DNA of 64,000 bases from CAXMNX01 sp964194845 (lineage in GTDB: Bacteria; Pseudomonadota; Alphaproteobacteria; Rhodobacterales; Rhodobacteraceae). The position numbers and the translations under genes were made by a program. Under the pieces are notes generated by a model that made no database searches, was not told the origin of the DNA, and saw only the letters and a list, made by a program, of their open reading frames with translations. Below are positions 9,175 through 17,307 of the stretch, piece after piece (positions within the stretch are counted from its first letter, which is position 1; every line of letters begins with the position of its first letter). The DNA is taken from positions 15,052-79,051 of the forward strand of contig CAXMNX010000099.1 in assembly GCA_964194845.1 (NCBI GenBank), in the 5' to 3' direction.

Positions 9175-10545
9175 ATGTCCATCCCACAATCCGGCGGCGG
9201 CCCGATCGAGCGGCACGAGCAACTGGCGGAATACCTTGCCGATGGTTGCAAGCCGAAAGCTGATTGGCGCATCGGGACCGAGCACGAGAAGTTCGGCTAC
9301 TGCAAGGACACACTGAAACCGCTTCCCTACGACGGCCCGCGTTCGATCAAGGCGGTGCTGGAAGCGCTTCGTGACCGCTTTGGCTGGTCACCTGTGCTTG
9401 AGGGCGACAACATTATCGGCCTGGAAAAAGACCGCGCGAACGTCTCGCTGGAACCCGGCGGGCAACTGGAGCTTTCGGGCGCGCCGCTGGAGACAATTCA
9501 TCAGACATGCGACGAGGTGAACGACCACCTGCTCGAAGTTAAAGCCGTCGCCGATGATATCGGTGTGCGGTTTATCGGCCTTGGTGCAGCACCGCACTGG
9601 ACGCATGAAGATACGTCGATGATGCCCAAGGGGCGCTACAAGCTGATGACCGACTACATGGGCCGCGTCGGCACGCACGGAACGCAGATGATGTATCGGA
9701 CCTGCACCGTGCAGGTGAACCTGGATTTCGGGTCCGAGGCCGACATGGTGCAAAAACTGCGGGTCGCATTTGCTTTACAGCCGGTGGCAACAGCATTGTT
9801 CGCCAATTCGCCATTCTTCGAGGGCAAGCTGAACGGCCACAAAAGCTGGCGCAGCCGCATTTGGCGCGACCTGGATCCAGACCGAACCGGGACGCTGCCA
9901 TGGGTCTTCGAAGACGGAATGGGATTTGAACGCTGGGTCGATTATGCGCTCGATGTGCCGATGTATTTTGTCTACCGGAACGGCAAATATATCGACGCGC
10001 TGGGCATGTCGTTTCGCGACTTCCTGAAAGGTGAGCTTCCGGCACTTCCGGGCGAAATTCCGACGCTAAGCGATTGGGCGGATCATCTGACGACGATTTT
10101 CCCCGAAGCGCGCATCAAGAAGTTCATCGAAATGCGCGGCGCTGATGGCGGCCCCTGGCGGCGGCTGTGCGCGCTGCCTGCGTTCTGGGTTGGGCTTTGC
10201 TATGATCAGGGCGCATTGGATGCGGCGTGGGATCTGGTCAAAGGCTGGGATGCCGAGACGCGCGAGGAAATGCGCGTGCAAGCATCAGTTGGTGCGCTGG
10301 ACGCCGAAGTGAACGGCATCAAGATGCTGGATCTGGCGCGCGAAGTTGTCGATATCGCTGAAAGCGGGCTAAAGGCCCGCGCGATGGAAGGTGCCGGAGG
10401 CCTGTTGCCGGATGAGACGCATTTCCTGAACGCGCTGAAGGATTCTCTGGACACCGGCGAAGTCCCCGCCGACGAATTGATCCGACGCTATAACGGCGAC
10501 TGGGACGGCGATGTGACAAGGGTATTTGGAGAGTATAGTTATTAA
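9175..10545 (+). CDS. gshA: Glutamate-cysteine ligase (plant/alphaproteobacterial type)
   Basis: This enzyme carries out the ATP-dependent joining of L-glutamate gamma-carboxyl to L-cysteine, the first step of glutathione synthesis. The 456 residues match the GCS2/plant-like GshA class found in alphaproteobacteria, with WRIGTEHEKFGY near residue 30, GGQLELSGAPL near 100 and the MMYRTCTVQVNLDF segment near 170. GGAGCG lies before the ATG. gshB is not in the window. Confidence 0.93.
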   Translation: MSIPQSGGGPIERHEQLAEYLADGCKPKADWRIGTEHEKFGYCKDTLKPLPYDGPRSIKAVLEALRDRFGWSPVLEGDNIIGLEKDRANVSLEPGGQLELSGAPLETIHQTCDEVNDHLLEVKAVADDIGVRFIGLGAAPHWTHEDTSMMPKGRYKLMTDYMGRVGTHGTQMMYRTCTVQVNLDFGSEADMVQKLRVAFALQPVATALFANSPFFEGKLNGHKSWRSRIWRDLDPDRTGTLPWVFEDGMGFERWVDYALDVPMYFVYRNGKYIDALGMSFRDFLKGELPALPGEIPTLSDWADHLTTIFPEARIKKFIEMRGADGGPWRRLCALPAFWVGLCYDQGALDAAWDLVKGWDAETREEMRVQASVGALDAEVNGIKMLDLAREVVDIAESGLKARAMEGAGGLLPDETHFLNALKDSLDTGEVPADELIRRYNGDWDGDVTRVFGEYSY

Positions 10546-10579
10546 CTGCTCGCTTTATTTCCTCCATTTCTCCTGCCGA

Positions 10580-11083
10580 ATGTGTGTCATCGTTCGAAGA
10601 GGATTGAAGAATGCGATTCCTGGGAAAATTAATTGCGGCAGAAATTTTAGTGTTGTCGGAACTCTCGCCTTGATACCGGCGTTTGCCGCTTTTGGAGATG
10701 CATCATCAAACCATAGCGGCGAAGGCTCAAGCTATGGAATGCTGATTGCCTTAGCTATTTTCGCTATTGTTATTGTATTGGCGAAGACGATTCGACATGC
10801 TTTTGGGCGGGGATTTCTGCTGTCAGGGGCGGCTTTTTTGTTGCTACCTTTGACTTCAAGCCTACTCGGAGGCGTAGTTGCGAATGAAGTGATCCAAGAG
10901 GCCGCCACCGCCAGCGAAGCTGAACAAGCGGGTGCGGTCATCGGAGCGACCCTGGGGGCAGGTCTTTTCGCAGGTGCCGCTTCGATTGTCGGCATAATTC
11001 TAGGAGTGATTTTCATCGTATTCGGAATTGTGCTTTTGCTCGGCGGGCGGCGAGAGGTTATTGTTGTTGAAAGAAGAGATTGA
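10580..11083 (+). CDS. Small membrane protein, start uncertain, possible frameshift near the N-terminus
   Basis: The open frame from ATG 10580 gives 167 residues. Three hydrophobic segments are seen (GMLIALAIFAIVIVLA; FLLSGAAFLLLPLTSSLL; AASIVGIILGVIFIVFGIVLLLGG). Another ATG at 10611 has AGAGGA about 8 bases upstream and encodes MRFLGKLIAAEILVLS, a good signal-peptide start, but that frame stops after 20 codons. The main frame continues it smoothly as ALIPAFAAFGDASS. A one-base indel in the genome or the read is therefore likely. Base composition is lower in GC than the neighbours. No family recognised. Confidence 0.55.
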   Translation: MCVIVRRGLKNAIPGKINCGRNFSVVGTLALIPAFAAFGDASSNHSGEGSSYGMLIALAIFAIVIVLAKTIRHAFGRGFLLSGAAFLLLPLTSSLLGGVVANEVIQEAATASEAEQAGAVIGATLGAGLFAGAASIVGIILGVIFIVFGIVLLLGGRREVIVVERRD

Positions 11084-11509
11084 AGTGAACCGCGCGTAGA
11101 GCGCGCCGCAAATCCAGCCCCAGAGTGGCGCGAATATGCAGCCGAAACCGACTATAAATACAGTCATACCCCAGGCTTCGCTCGCGTCGAATATGAAGAC
11201 CAGGACAAAAACAATCGGTGCAGATACCAGGTTCGCGACAAATCCTGCGACCAGTCCCGTGCGAGAAATGTGAGCCCGCCGCCGACGCAACGCAATAACA
11301 AATGCCGCCGTTCCAAACGTCAGATAGGTCGGCGCGCCGAGCACTGTGGCAATCGCTGTAGCGCCCAAGACTATGGACAAGCCGTCGAGATAAATTTCGG
11401 CGAAACCCAGCACCCAAAGTACGGCGAACGCGGGCAGCCCGGTGACCAGTGGCGCGAGTATCAACGCCCAGATAAAGGCGGAAGGATTAATACGATCTTG
11501 ACCATCCAT
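11000..11509 (-). CDS. Four-span membrane protein of unknown function
   Basis: Started at the ATG at 11509 the protein has 169 residues and just clears the desaturase stop at 11511. Four hydrophobic segments are evident (AFIWALILAPLVTGLPAFAVLW; IVLGATAIATVLGAPTYL; LVAGFVANLVSAPIVFVLVF; MTVFIVGFGCIFAPLWGWICG), followed by a polar tail with FNNNN. Its last 84 bases overlap the 3' end of the convergent membrane gene. It may be the last gene of the desaturase operon. No family recognised. Confidence 0.6.
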   Translation of the reverse strand: MDGQDRINPSAFIWALILAPLVTGLPAFAVLWVLGFAEIYLDGLSIVLGATAIATVLGAPTYLTFGTAAFVIALRRRRAHISRTGLVAGFVANLVSAPIVFVLVFIFDASEAWGMTVFIVGFGCIFAPLWGWICGALYARFTSISSFNNNNLSPPAEQKHNSEYDENHS

Positions 11510-11510
11510 C

Positions 11511-12359
11511 TTACTGCCCTCCACAAAACAACGGGATCACCGGCAGACGGCTCGCGGCGTAACCGGGCACGTCTCTATCCAGCCGCTGCGCCAGTTCAGG
11601 CAGGCGGCGAACAGGCACCTTGGGGAATAGGTGGTGTTCACGGTGGTAGAACATCAGATATGCCAGCCGCGCCAACACCCCGCGCTGACTGCGGGCCGCA
11701 ATTCCATTGGCCTCGATACCTTGATGCGTGATCCATACCGCGAAAAGCGCGGTCAGGCTTTGTGCGACGGTCATTGCCGCGATGTGAAATATCAGAAACT
11801 GAAGCCCTGTGATCAGGGCAATTGCAATCATTGTCGCGTTCAGCAACCAGTCGAAAACGATGCGCCGCCGATGTCGCGGTTTCGATCCCGCCCATGCCGC
11901 ACGATTGATGTCATAGGTGAACCGCGGCCCATAGCGCAGAACCTCCCAAAATGTCATGTGCCCGCATTTCCCCTCGGAATCCTTCGGGCCCATGGCGTAT
12001 TTGTGGTGAACCATGTGGCCATGCGCGACCGCATGATTTGAGGCACCCATCAGAAAGCTCAGCGTATGCAGCACAATTCGGTCACCCCAGTGCGGCGCCC
12101 CCAGATTGTTGTGGATCGCCTCGTGGTTCAGCCGAAGCGCACACAGGAAAAACATGAAGCTGGCGGGTATTCCGGCGAACCAGATGGGCGAGCCATAAAG
12201 CAACCAGCTGGCAATCAGCCAGGGCAGCGGCAGGCACATCTCCCGCAGGCTGTCGATGCGGGACATCGGCGTAAGGTCATGCCACCCGACGCCCTTCGGT
12301 GCCTTTTCGATATGATGCAGATCCCGCCTTGCGTGCATTTCTATCATTTCTGTCATCAC
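11511..12359 (-). CDS. Membrane fatty acid desaturase family protein
   Basis: This di-iron membrane desaturase or hydroxylase has 282 residues. Three histidine boxes are present: HEAIH (residues 79-83), HMVHH (115-119) and HREHH near 243, with hydrophobic spans between them. The family introduces double bonds or hydroxyls into acyl chains or carotenoids; the substrate here is not determinable. It lies 24 bases downstream of a GbsR/MarR-like regulator on the same strand, which suggests an operon that the regulator controls, for instance in response to membrane or osmotic conditions. Confidence 0.85.
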   Translation of the reverse strand: MMTEMIEMHARRDLHHIEKAPKGVGWHDLTPMSRIDSLREMCLPLPWLIASWLLYGSPIWFAGIPASFMFFLCALRLNHEAIHNNLGAPHWGDRIVLHTLSFLMGASNHAVAHGHMVHHKYAMGPKDSEGKCGHMTFWEVLRYGPRFTYDINRAAWAGSKPRHRRRIVFDWLLNATMIAIALITGLQFLIFHIAAMTVAQSLTALFAVWITHQGIEANGIAARSQRGVLARLAYLMFYHREHHLFPKVPVRRLPELAQRLDRDVPGYAASRLPVIPLFCGGQ

Positions 12360-12383
12360 TGAAACTCCATACCAAAAAAATAC

Positions 12384-12929
12384 TCACCCGCTTTTGGGAA
12401 TAAACCGGGCAATCCCGGCACCCAGCTTCAACGCTCCGACTTGTACAGCCCGTGGCAGACGCGCGACGTCCTGGTACCACTTGTCGAACATCTCCATCGT
12501 GCGAAGTGTGCTTGATATGCGCTCGCGCACATCTGCGGGCGTTCCATCCGACTTGGCTTCGGCTGCCACTTTCTGAAGTGCCGCGACGGTCGGCGCATAT
12601 TCGCGCTCGCGCCGGGCCGAAACCACAGCGTTCACTAGATCAAACATGTCCCGAACGGATGTGAAATGATCGCGACGGTCACCAAGGCTTCGCTCGACGC
12701 TAACAAGTTTCCAGCCCTGTAGCTCTTTCAACCCGGTCGAGACGTTCGAGCGTGCAATGCCAAGCGTCTCAGCAATCTCCTCGGCGGGCAGCGGCTTCGG
12801 GCTAAGGTGCAAAAGCGCATGGATTTGCGCGACGGACCGATTGGTCCCCCACTTTGCGCCCATCTCTCCCCAATGAAGAATAAAGCCCCGCATGGCTGGC
12901 GTGAGTTGCATGATAATCCGATCCGTCAA
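12384..12929 (-). CDS. GbsR/MarR-family transcriptional regulator
   Basis: The 181-residue protein has a winged helix-turn-helix at about residues 30-100 (ALLHLSPKPLPAEEIAETLG ... ARSNVSTGLKELQGWKLV). A C-terminal helical part follows (ADVRERISSTLRTMEMFDKW). This arrangement fits the GbsR-like branch of the MarR superfamily. It precedes the desaturase in the same direction, and an inverted repeat directly upstream of its start is a likely autoregulatory operator. The effector is unknown. Confidence 0.85.
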   Translation of the reverse strand: MTDRIIMQLTPAMRGFILHWGEMGAKWGTNRSVAQIHALLHLSPKPLPAEEIAETLGIARSNVSTGLKELQGWKLVSVERSLGDRRDHFTSVRDMFDLVNAVVSARREREYAPTVAALQKVAAEAKSDGTPADVRERISSTLRTMEMFDKWYQDVARLPRAVQVGALKLGAGIARFIPKSG

Positions 12930-12932
12930 TCA

Positions 12933-12959
12933 TTTCTGTTCCGACAGAACTAACAGAAA
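12933..12959. promoter_or_regulatory. Candidate operator of the GbsR-like regulator
   Basis: TTTCTGTT (12933-12940) and AACAGAAA (12952-12959) form a perfect 8-bp inverted repeat. A nested TTCTGT-TCCG-ACAGAA dyad (12934-12949) shares the left arm, so three AACAGAA-type half sites lie within 27 bases. The site begins 4 bases upstream of the regulator's start codon, the expected place for an autorepressor site. Binding is inferred. Confidence 0.6.
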
Positions 12960-12978
12960 TACGCGAATTGTCAACTCT

Positions 12979-13245
12979 TTATGCGATATCGACGCCCAGC
13001 ACGAAACCGACGACCTTGTCTTCCGCCATCTCGCACGGCTTCAAAAGCACCTGGCCTGACGCGAGCCGGAATAGATTGAAGCTGACATAGTCGGGCCCGC
13101 CAAGTTCCTCGGCCTCAAGATTCTGGCTGCGCCCGTTCGACATCTGGCGTTTTGTGATCCGGTATCGCTTGCCGTGATACGTACCGCCGTAGCCCCCGAC
13201 CGGCAGCGCATCGAATGCGGCGATGAATGCTGGCTCTACGCTCAC
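12979..13245 (-). CDS. Small uncharacterised protein, translationally coupled to plsY
   Basis: A GTG start at 13245 overlaps the plsY stop (GTGA), giving 88 residues (VSVEPAFIAAFDALPVGGYG ... VVGFVLGVDIA). The sequence contains GTYHGKRYRITKRQMSNGRS and GGPDYVSFNLFRLASGQ, suggestive of a small beta-rich soluble protein. A longer in-frame reading reaches upstream into plsY but is an overlap artefact. No family recognised. Confidence 0.65.
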   Translation of the reverse strand: MSVEPAFIAAFDALPVGGYGGTYHGKRYRITKRQMSNGRSQNLEAEELGGPDYVSFNLFRLASGQVLLKPCEMAEDKVVGFVLGVDIA

Positions 13246-13847
13246 GATTTGCCGATCTTTGGTTCGGTTCCCGAGGCAATTCGACGAATGTTTTCGCGGT
13301 GCCGCAGTAAGATCAGCGCGATCATGACGAGAAGCACTGCCAGCGCTTCCGAATAGCCGAAAACCACCGCCCAGACCGGCACGGCCAGTGCCGACAAAAG
13401 CGCTGATAGGGACGACATTCGGGCCACCAAGGCCGCGACCAGCCAGGTCAGACAAGCCGCAATTCCTACCGGCCATGCCAGCGCCAGAAGTATGCCTAAA
13501 AATGTCGCAACACCCTTACCGCCACGAAATCCCAGCCAGATCGGATAGAGATGACCCAGAAAAGCGGACAATCCAGCAATTTGCGCCGCATCCTCGCCCA
13601 GAATGCTGCGGGCAATCAGCACAGCAACCGCTCCCTTGCCCGCGTCCAGAAGCAACGTTGCCGCCGCGGCCGGTTTCGATCCGGTTCGCAGCACATTAGT
13701 CGTGCCGATATTTCCCGACCCGATCTGCCTGAGATCGCCCAATCCAAAAACCCGGACAACGACAATGCCAAACGGTACGGACCCCAAAGCATAGGCAAAT
13801 GTTGCGGTCAGCACGAGCAGCGTGAAAGAAGTTTCTATGACGGGCAA
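13242..13847 (-). CDS. plsY: Glycerol-3-phosphate acyltransferase PlsY
   Basis: This membrane enzyme moves the acyl group from acyl-phosphate to the sn-1 position of glycerol 3-phosphate, the first step of phospholipid synthesis. The 201 residues include the conserved loops GSGNIGTTNVLRTGSK and FRGGKGVATFLG, and five hydrophobic segments. It follows the dihydroorotase-like gene by 33 bases on the minus strand and overlaps the small gene downstream. Confidence 0.95.
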   Translation of the reverse strand: MPVIETSFTLLVLTATFAYALGSVPFGIVVVRVFGLGDLRQIGSGNIGTTNVLRTGSKPAAAATLLLDAGKGAVAVLIARSILGEDAAQIAGLSAFLGHLYPIWLGFRGGKGVATFLGILLALAWPVGIAACLTWLVAALVARMSSLSALLSALAVPVWAVVFGYSEALAVLLVMIALILLRHRENIRRIASGTEPKIGKS

Positions 13848-13880
13848 CCGCGCCTCCGATGATTACACTTGAAGTTTCTT

Positions 13881-15146
13881 TTACCCCCCGAATACGCGCT
13901 TTCCGGAAACCCAGGTGCCAAGCACTTTGCCTTGCATCTTGGCTTCGTCAAAGGGGGTATTCTTGGATTTTGAGTTGAGCTTGAACCGGTCAAGAACAAA
14001 TGGCGCGTCGGGATCGAAAAGCACCAGATCAGCGGGCGCGCCTGCGTTCAGCCGACCGGTTTCCAGCCCCAGTCGCCGCGACGGCGCCAGCGAAAGCGCG
14101 CGCCAAAGCGTCGGCAGATCCATTTGCCCGGCGTGATAAAGCCGCATCGCCGCAGGCAAAAGCGTCTCAAGCCCAACCGCGCCCGAAGCCGCTTCGGCGA
14201 ACGGCAAGCGCTTTGATTCCTCGTCCTGTGGCGTGTGCATCGACGAAATAACGTCGATCAAACCGGCGCCAACCGCATCGACAACGGCCATACGGTCGTC
14301 TTCGGACCGCAGCGGCGGTTTGACCTTAAAGAATGTCCGATAATCGCCGACATCCAGCTCATTCAATGTCAGATGGTGAATGGACACACCCGCTGTGACG
14401 TCTAGACCGGCATCTTTCGCGCGCTCAAGTCTGCGAAGCGCGCGTTCAGTTGTAATCTGGTCGGCATGATAGCGGGCGCCTGTCATTTCGACCACGGAGA
14501 TATCGCGATCAAGCCCCATGCGTTCGGCCATCGGCGAAACGGCAGGCAGCCCTTTGATCGACGCAAACTTGCCCGCAGTTGCCGCCGCACCCGCGCTCAG
14601 GACCGGTTCCTGCGGGTGCCCGACGATCAGCGCGCCAAGCGATGCGGCATAGGTCATGCAGCGGGTCAAAACGGTGGTATTGGTGACAACCGCGTCACAA
14701 TCTGTGAAAGCGACAGCACCTGCATCCAACAGGAACCCGATCTCAGCCATCTCGCGGCCCATCCGACCGCGCGTCAGTGCGGCCATGGAAAGCACATGCA
14801 CGGGTGCCGCTTCGTTGGCCCGGCGGCGCACAAATTCCAGCGTTTCCGGCGTATCAATCGCGGGCAATGTGTCGGGTCGGGTGACCATGGTTGTGACGCC
14901 ACCCGCCGCCGCCGCCAGCCCGGCGGACCGAAAGCTTTCCTTGTGCCGCTCGCCCGGTTCGCTGACCTTCACGCCGATATCGACAATGCCGGGTGCGAGG
15001 CACCTGCCTTCGCAGTCGATTACTTCCGCCCCGTCCATGCCCGACGGCTGAACGATGACGCCATCGCGCACCCCCAACTCGCCGATTGCATCCGTTCCGG
15101 CCTCGGGGTCAATCAGGCGAGCGTTCTGGAATAGATGCGCGTTCAT
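13881..15146 (-). CDS. Dihydroorotase homologue, apparently non-catalytic (PyrC/PyrX-like)
   Basis: The 421-residue protein is a class I dihydroorotase by overall sequence (RHKESFRSAGLAAAAGGVTT; SIHHLTLNELD; GAPADLVLFDPDAPF). The metal-binding HxH motif is replaced by VDIGVK at residues 55-60. The segment that normally carries the catalytic Asp (TDHAPH type) reads SMHTPQ. The HH pair of SIHHL remains. In pseudomonads, inactive homologues (PyrX) are structural partners of aspartate carbamoyltransferase. Here it lies in the pyrB operon, so a PyrX-like role is the best inference. ATG 15146 has AGG nine bases upstream; ATG 15152 is also possible. Confidence 0.85.
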   Translation of the reverse strand: MNAHLFQNARLIDPEAGTDAIGELGVRDGVIVQPSGMDGAEVIDCEGRCLAPGIVDIGVKVSEPGERHKESFRSAGLAAAAGGVTTMVTRPDTLPAIDTPETLEFVRRRANEAAPVHVLSMAALTRGRMGREMAEIGFLLDAGAVAFTDCDAVVTNTTVLTRCMTYAASLGALIVGHPQEPVLSAGAAATAGKFASIKGLPAVSPMAERMGLDRDISVVEMTGARYHADQITTERALRRLERAKDAGLDVTAGVSIHHLTLNELDVGDYRTFFKVKPPLRSEDDRMAVVDAVGAGLIDVISSMHTPQDEESKRLPFAEAASGAVGLETLLPAAMRLYHAGQMDLPTLWRALSLAPSRRLGLETGRLNAGAPADLVLFDPDAPFVLDRFKLNSKSKNTPFDEAKMQGKVLGTWVSGKRVFGG

Positions 15147-15159
15147 GGTCATTTGCCTG

Positions 15160-15696
15160 TCAGAGCACAAAGAAAAGCACAAGAGCAGCAGCAATCAGAA
15201 GCGCGCCCAGCGCACCGATCCACGAACGACCGTGCGCGGGCGACGGAATTCGCATATCGGATTTCGGCGAGGGCAACGTTCCAGCGGCCGATGCGGTTGG
15301 CGGCATTTGTTCGGGTGGACTTGAAGCCTCCTCGTGGAAAACGCCGATAAAACGAAGGGCAGGGTTTGGATCAAGCGTTTGTTCGACCCCCATGAAAGCC
15401 GACGACGGGATCAGGATGATCAACCCATATAGCGCATCAAGTGCGGCCGCCTTGCCATCCAGATCGGCCTCGACAACGCCGTAACCCCGGATCAGATAAT
15501 TACGCAGCCCCAACCCTTCCAGCACCAGCGAATTGATCACCTCGACCTTCGCGGGGTCAAGTCTGATGTCGTCGCCCAGCAAACGATGGACATTCTGCGC
15601 GTTGATCGCGGCGGCGTCGGGCGGGTCAAGCTCGGTCGAGAACAATCGCACCAGCCCATATTCGGTGGCCAGGATGTGGCTTGGATCAGCGGTCAT
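15160..15696 (-). CDS. Tail-anchored protein of unknown function in the pyrB cluster
   Basis: The 178-residue product starts at an ATG overlapping the stop of the PH-like gene by four bases (MTADPSHILATEYGLVRLFS). A soluble domain of about 115 residues is followed by a Pro/Ser-rich linker and a single C-terminal hydrophobic segment (WIGALGALLIAAALVLFFVL). That arrangement implies C-terminal insertion into the membrane. Longer in-frame readings run through the upstream gene and are artefacts. No family recognised. Confidence 0.75.
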   Translation of the reverse strand: MTADPSHILATEYGLVRLFSTELDPPDAAAINAQNVHRLLGDDIRLDPAKVEVINSLVLEGLGLRNYLIRGYGVVEADLDGKAAALDALYGLIILIPSSAFMGVEQTLDPNPALRFIGVFHEEASSPPEQMPPTASAAGTLPSPKSDMRIPSPAHGRSWIGALGALLIAAALVLFFVL

Positions 15697-16229
15697 GGCA
15701 AGCCGCTCGTCTCGCCCGACTGAACTTTTCGGATCAGCTGGTAGACCTCGCGCCCGTTTTCGATCCGCTCGAAACCCACCGGCACCAGGTAGGTGCTGTT
15801 CTTGCCGCGCCGCACGGCCTCGGCGAAATGAACGCTGGAAAGGTCGCCCTCGACGAAGTCCAGCCGCGTGTCTTCCTCGATTGGATAGGATTTGAATTTG
15901 CGACCGGTCACCGGCAGGTTGGTGGCGACGAACGCGCGTTGGTCGGTCAGTGTGTACCAGGTGTGCTGCCGCCGGTAAGCCGAAAACAATGGCGGCCCGA
16001 TCATCACACCGATCCCGACGAAGAAATGGATCAGGCCGAACATCCAGAAAAATCCACCGGCGAACGCGGCCATGATCATCCAGAAAAGCGCAAAGCCCGC
16101 GAAGGCGGTTCCAAAAAGCACCAACGGAATGTGCAAAGCCTTCAGCACGATGCGCCAGTCCGGGCGACCTTGCCAAAGGATCCGCTCGTCCGCGTCAAGG
16201 ATACCTTCCCAACCTGCGCGATCCGTCAC
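15693..16229 (-). CDS. Bacterial PH-like domain membrane protein
   Basis: The 178 residues begin with a short soluble stretch ending in DERILWQGRPDWRI. Two hydrophobic hairpin spans follow (LKALHIPLVLFGTAFAGFALFW; AGGFFWMFGLIHFFVGIGVMIG). A beta-rich domain comes last, with YTLTDQRAFVATNLPVTGRK and LVPVGFERIENGREVYQLI. This order resembles bacterial PH (bPH2-type) proteins. It is coupled by ATGA overlaps to pyrB upstream and to the tail-anchored gene downstream. Confidence 0.7.
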   Translation of the reverse strand: MTDRAGWEGILDADERILWQGRPDWRIVLKALHIPLVLFGTAFAGFALFWMIMAAFAGGFFWMFGLIHFFVGIGVMIGPPLFSAYRRQHTWYTLTDQRAFVATNLPVTGRKFKSYPIEEDTRLDFVEGDLSSVHFAEAVRRGKNSTYLVPVGFERIENGREVYQLIRKVQSGETSGLP

Positions 16230-17182
16230 GCCATCACACCGGTGCGCGCGCGGGCGGCGGCCAGATTGTCGGCCAGAAGCCTCATCGCCGCCATGCGGAC
16301 AGCGACGCCCATCTCGACCTGATCCTGAATAACGGACCGGTTGATGTCGTCCGCGAGGGTCCCGTCGATTTCGACCCCGCGGTTCATTGGTCCCGGGTGC
16401 ATAACGATCGCGTCCGGTTTGGCATTTTCCAGTTTTTTGGCATCAAGGCCGAAGCGGTGAAAATATTCCCTCTCGGACGGAATAAATGCCCCGTCCATCC
16501 GCTCTTTTTGTAGCCGCAGCATCATCACGACGTCGGCGTCTTTCAGCCCTTCAGCCATATCACCACAAACCTCGACGCCCCATTCGGCAGCACCCGATGG
16601 AATAAGCGTCGGCGGCCCGACCAGCCGGATGCGGCTTTCCATCTTGCCAAGCAGCCAGATATTGGACCGCGCAACGCGGCTGTGCGCAATATCGCCACAG
16701 ATCGCAACCGTCAGCCGGTGCAGCCGCCCCTTGGCGCGCCGGATCGTCAGCGCATCCAGCAGCGCCTGCGTCGGGTGTTCATGACGCCCGTCGCCCGCGT
16801 TCAGCACAGCGCAATTCACCTTCTGCGCCAGCAGGTTGACCGCGCCCGAGTCTGGATGGCGAACGACCAGCAGATCGGGGTTCATCGCATTAAGCGTCAA
16901 CGCGGTGTCGATCAGCGTTTCTCCCTTTTTCACGCTCGATGCCTGCATGTGCATGTTCATGACATCGGCCCCAAGCCGCTTGCCGGCCAGTTCAAAGCTG
17001 GCCTGGGTTCGGGTCGAGTTTTCAAAAAACATGTTGATCTGGGTCAGACCCTGAAGTGCGGTGTCGTGTTTCACGTCGCTGCGGTTCAGGTCGACATAGG
17101 TGTCAGCAAGATCAAGAACGGTGGTTATTTCGTCGGGGTCCAGGTGTTCGATCCCCAGAAGGTGGCGGGCGCGGAACGGCAT
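16226..17182 (-). CDS. pyrB: Aspartate carbamoyltransferase catalytic subunit
   Basis: This enzyme condenses carbamoyl phosphate with aspartate in pyrimidine synthesis. The 318 residues contain the carbamoyl-phosphate motif FFENSTRTQASFELAGKRLG (about 52-71), DGRHEHPTQALLD and the C-terminal HPGPMNRGVEID. AGGAG lies before the ATG. It is the promoter-proximal gene of the minus-strand cluster that includes the inactive-looking dihydroorotase homologue. No regulatory pyrI chain is present. Confidence 0.96.
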   Translation of the reverse strand: MPFRARHLLGIEHLDPDEITTVLDLADTYVDLNRSDVKHDTALQGLTQINMFFENSTRTQASFELAGKRLGADVMNMHMQASSVKKGETLIDTALTLNAMNPDLLVVRHPDSGAVNLLAQKVNCAVLNAGDGRHEHPTQALLDALTIRRAKGRLHRLTVAICGDIAHSRVARSNIWLLGKMESRIRLVGPPTLIPSGAAEWGVEVCGDMAEGLKDADVVMMLRLQKERMDGAFIPSEREYFHRFGLDAKKLENAKPDAIVMHPGPMNRGVEIDGTLADDINRSVIQDQVEMGVAVRMAAMRLLADNLAAARARTGVMA

Positions 17183-17307
17183 GGGCCTTCTCCTTTGGGC
17201 TCGCCGGTGTATAAGGCGTGCCGCCGCATCTGAAAACCGAAAGACGATTTTTTTTCAGAATGACGCTTGGGATTTACGCCGCCGTGACACAAGCCTAGCT
17301 TCGGCGC

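Noticed and set aside
12979..13476. 165-codon reading of the small gene after plsY
   Set aside because: The first 77 codons lie inside plsY in another frame. The GTG at 13245 overlapping the plsY stop gives the sensible 88-residue product.
15160..16176. 338-codon minus-strand frame across two genes of the pyrB cluster
   Set aside because: Its first half is an out-of-frame shadow of the PH-like gene. The real start of the tail-anchored protein is the ATGA overlap at 15696.
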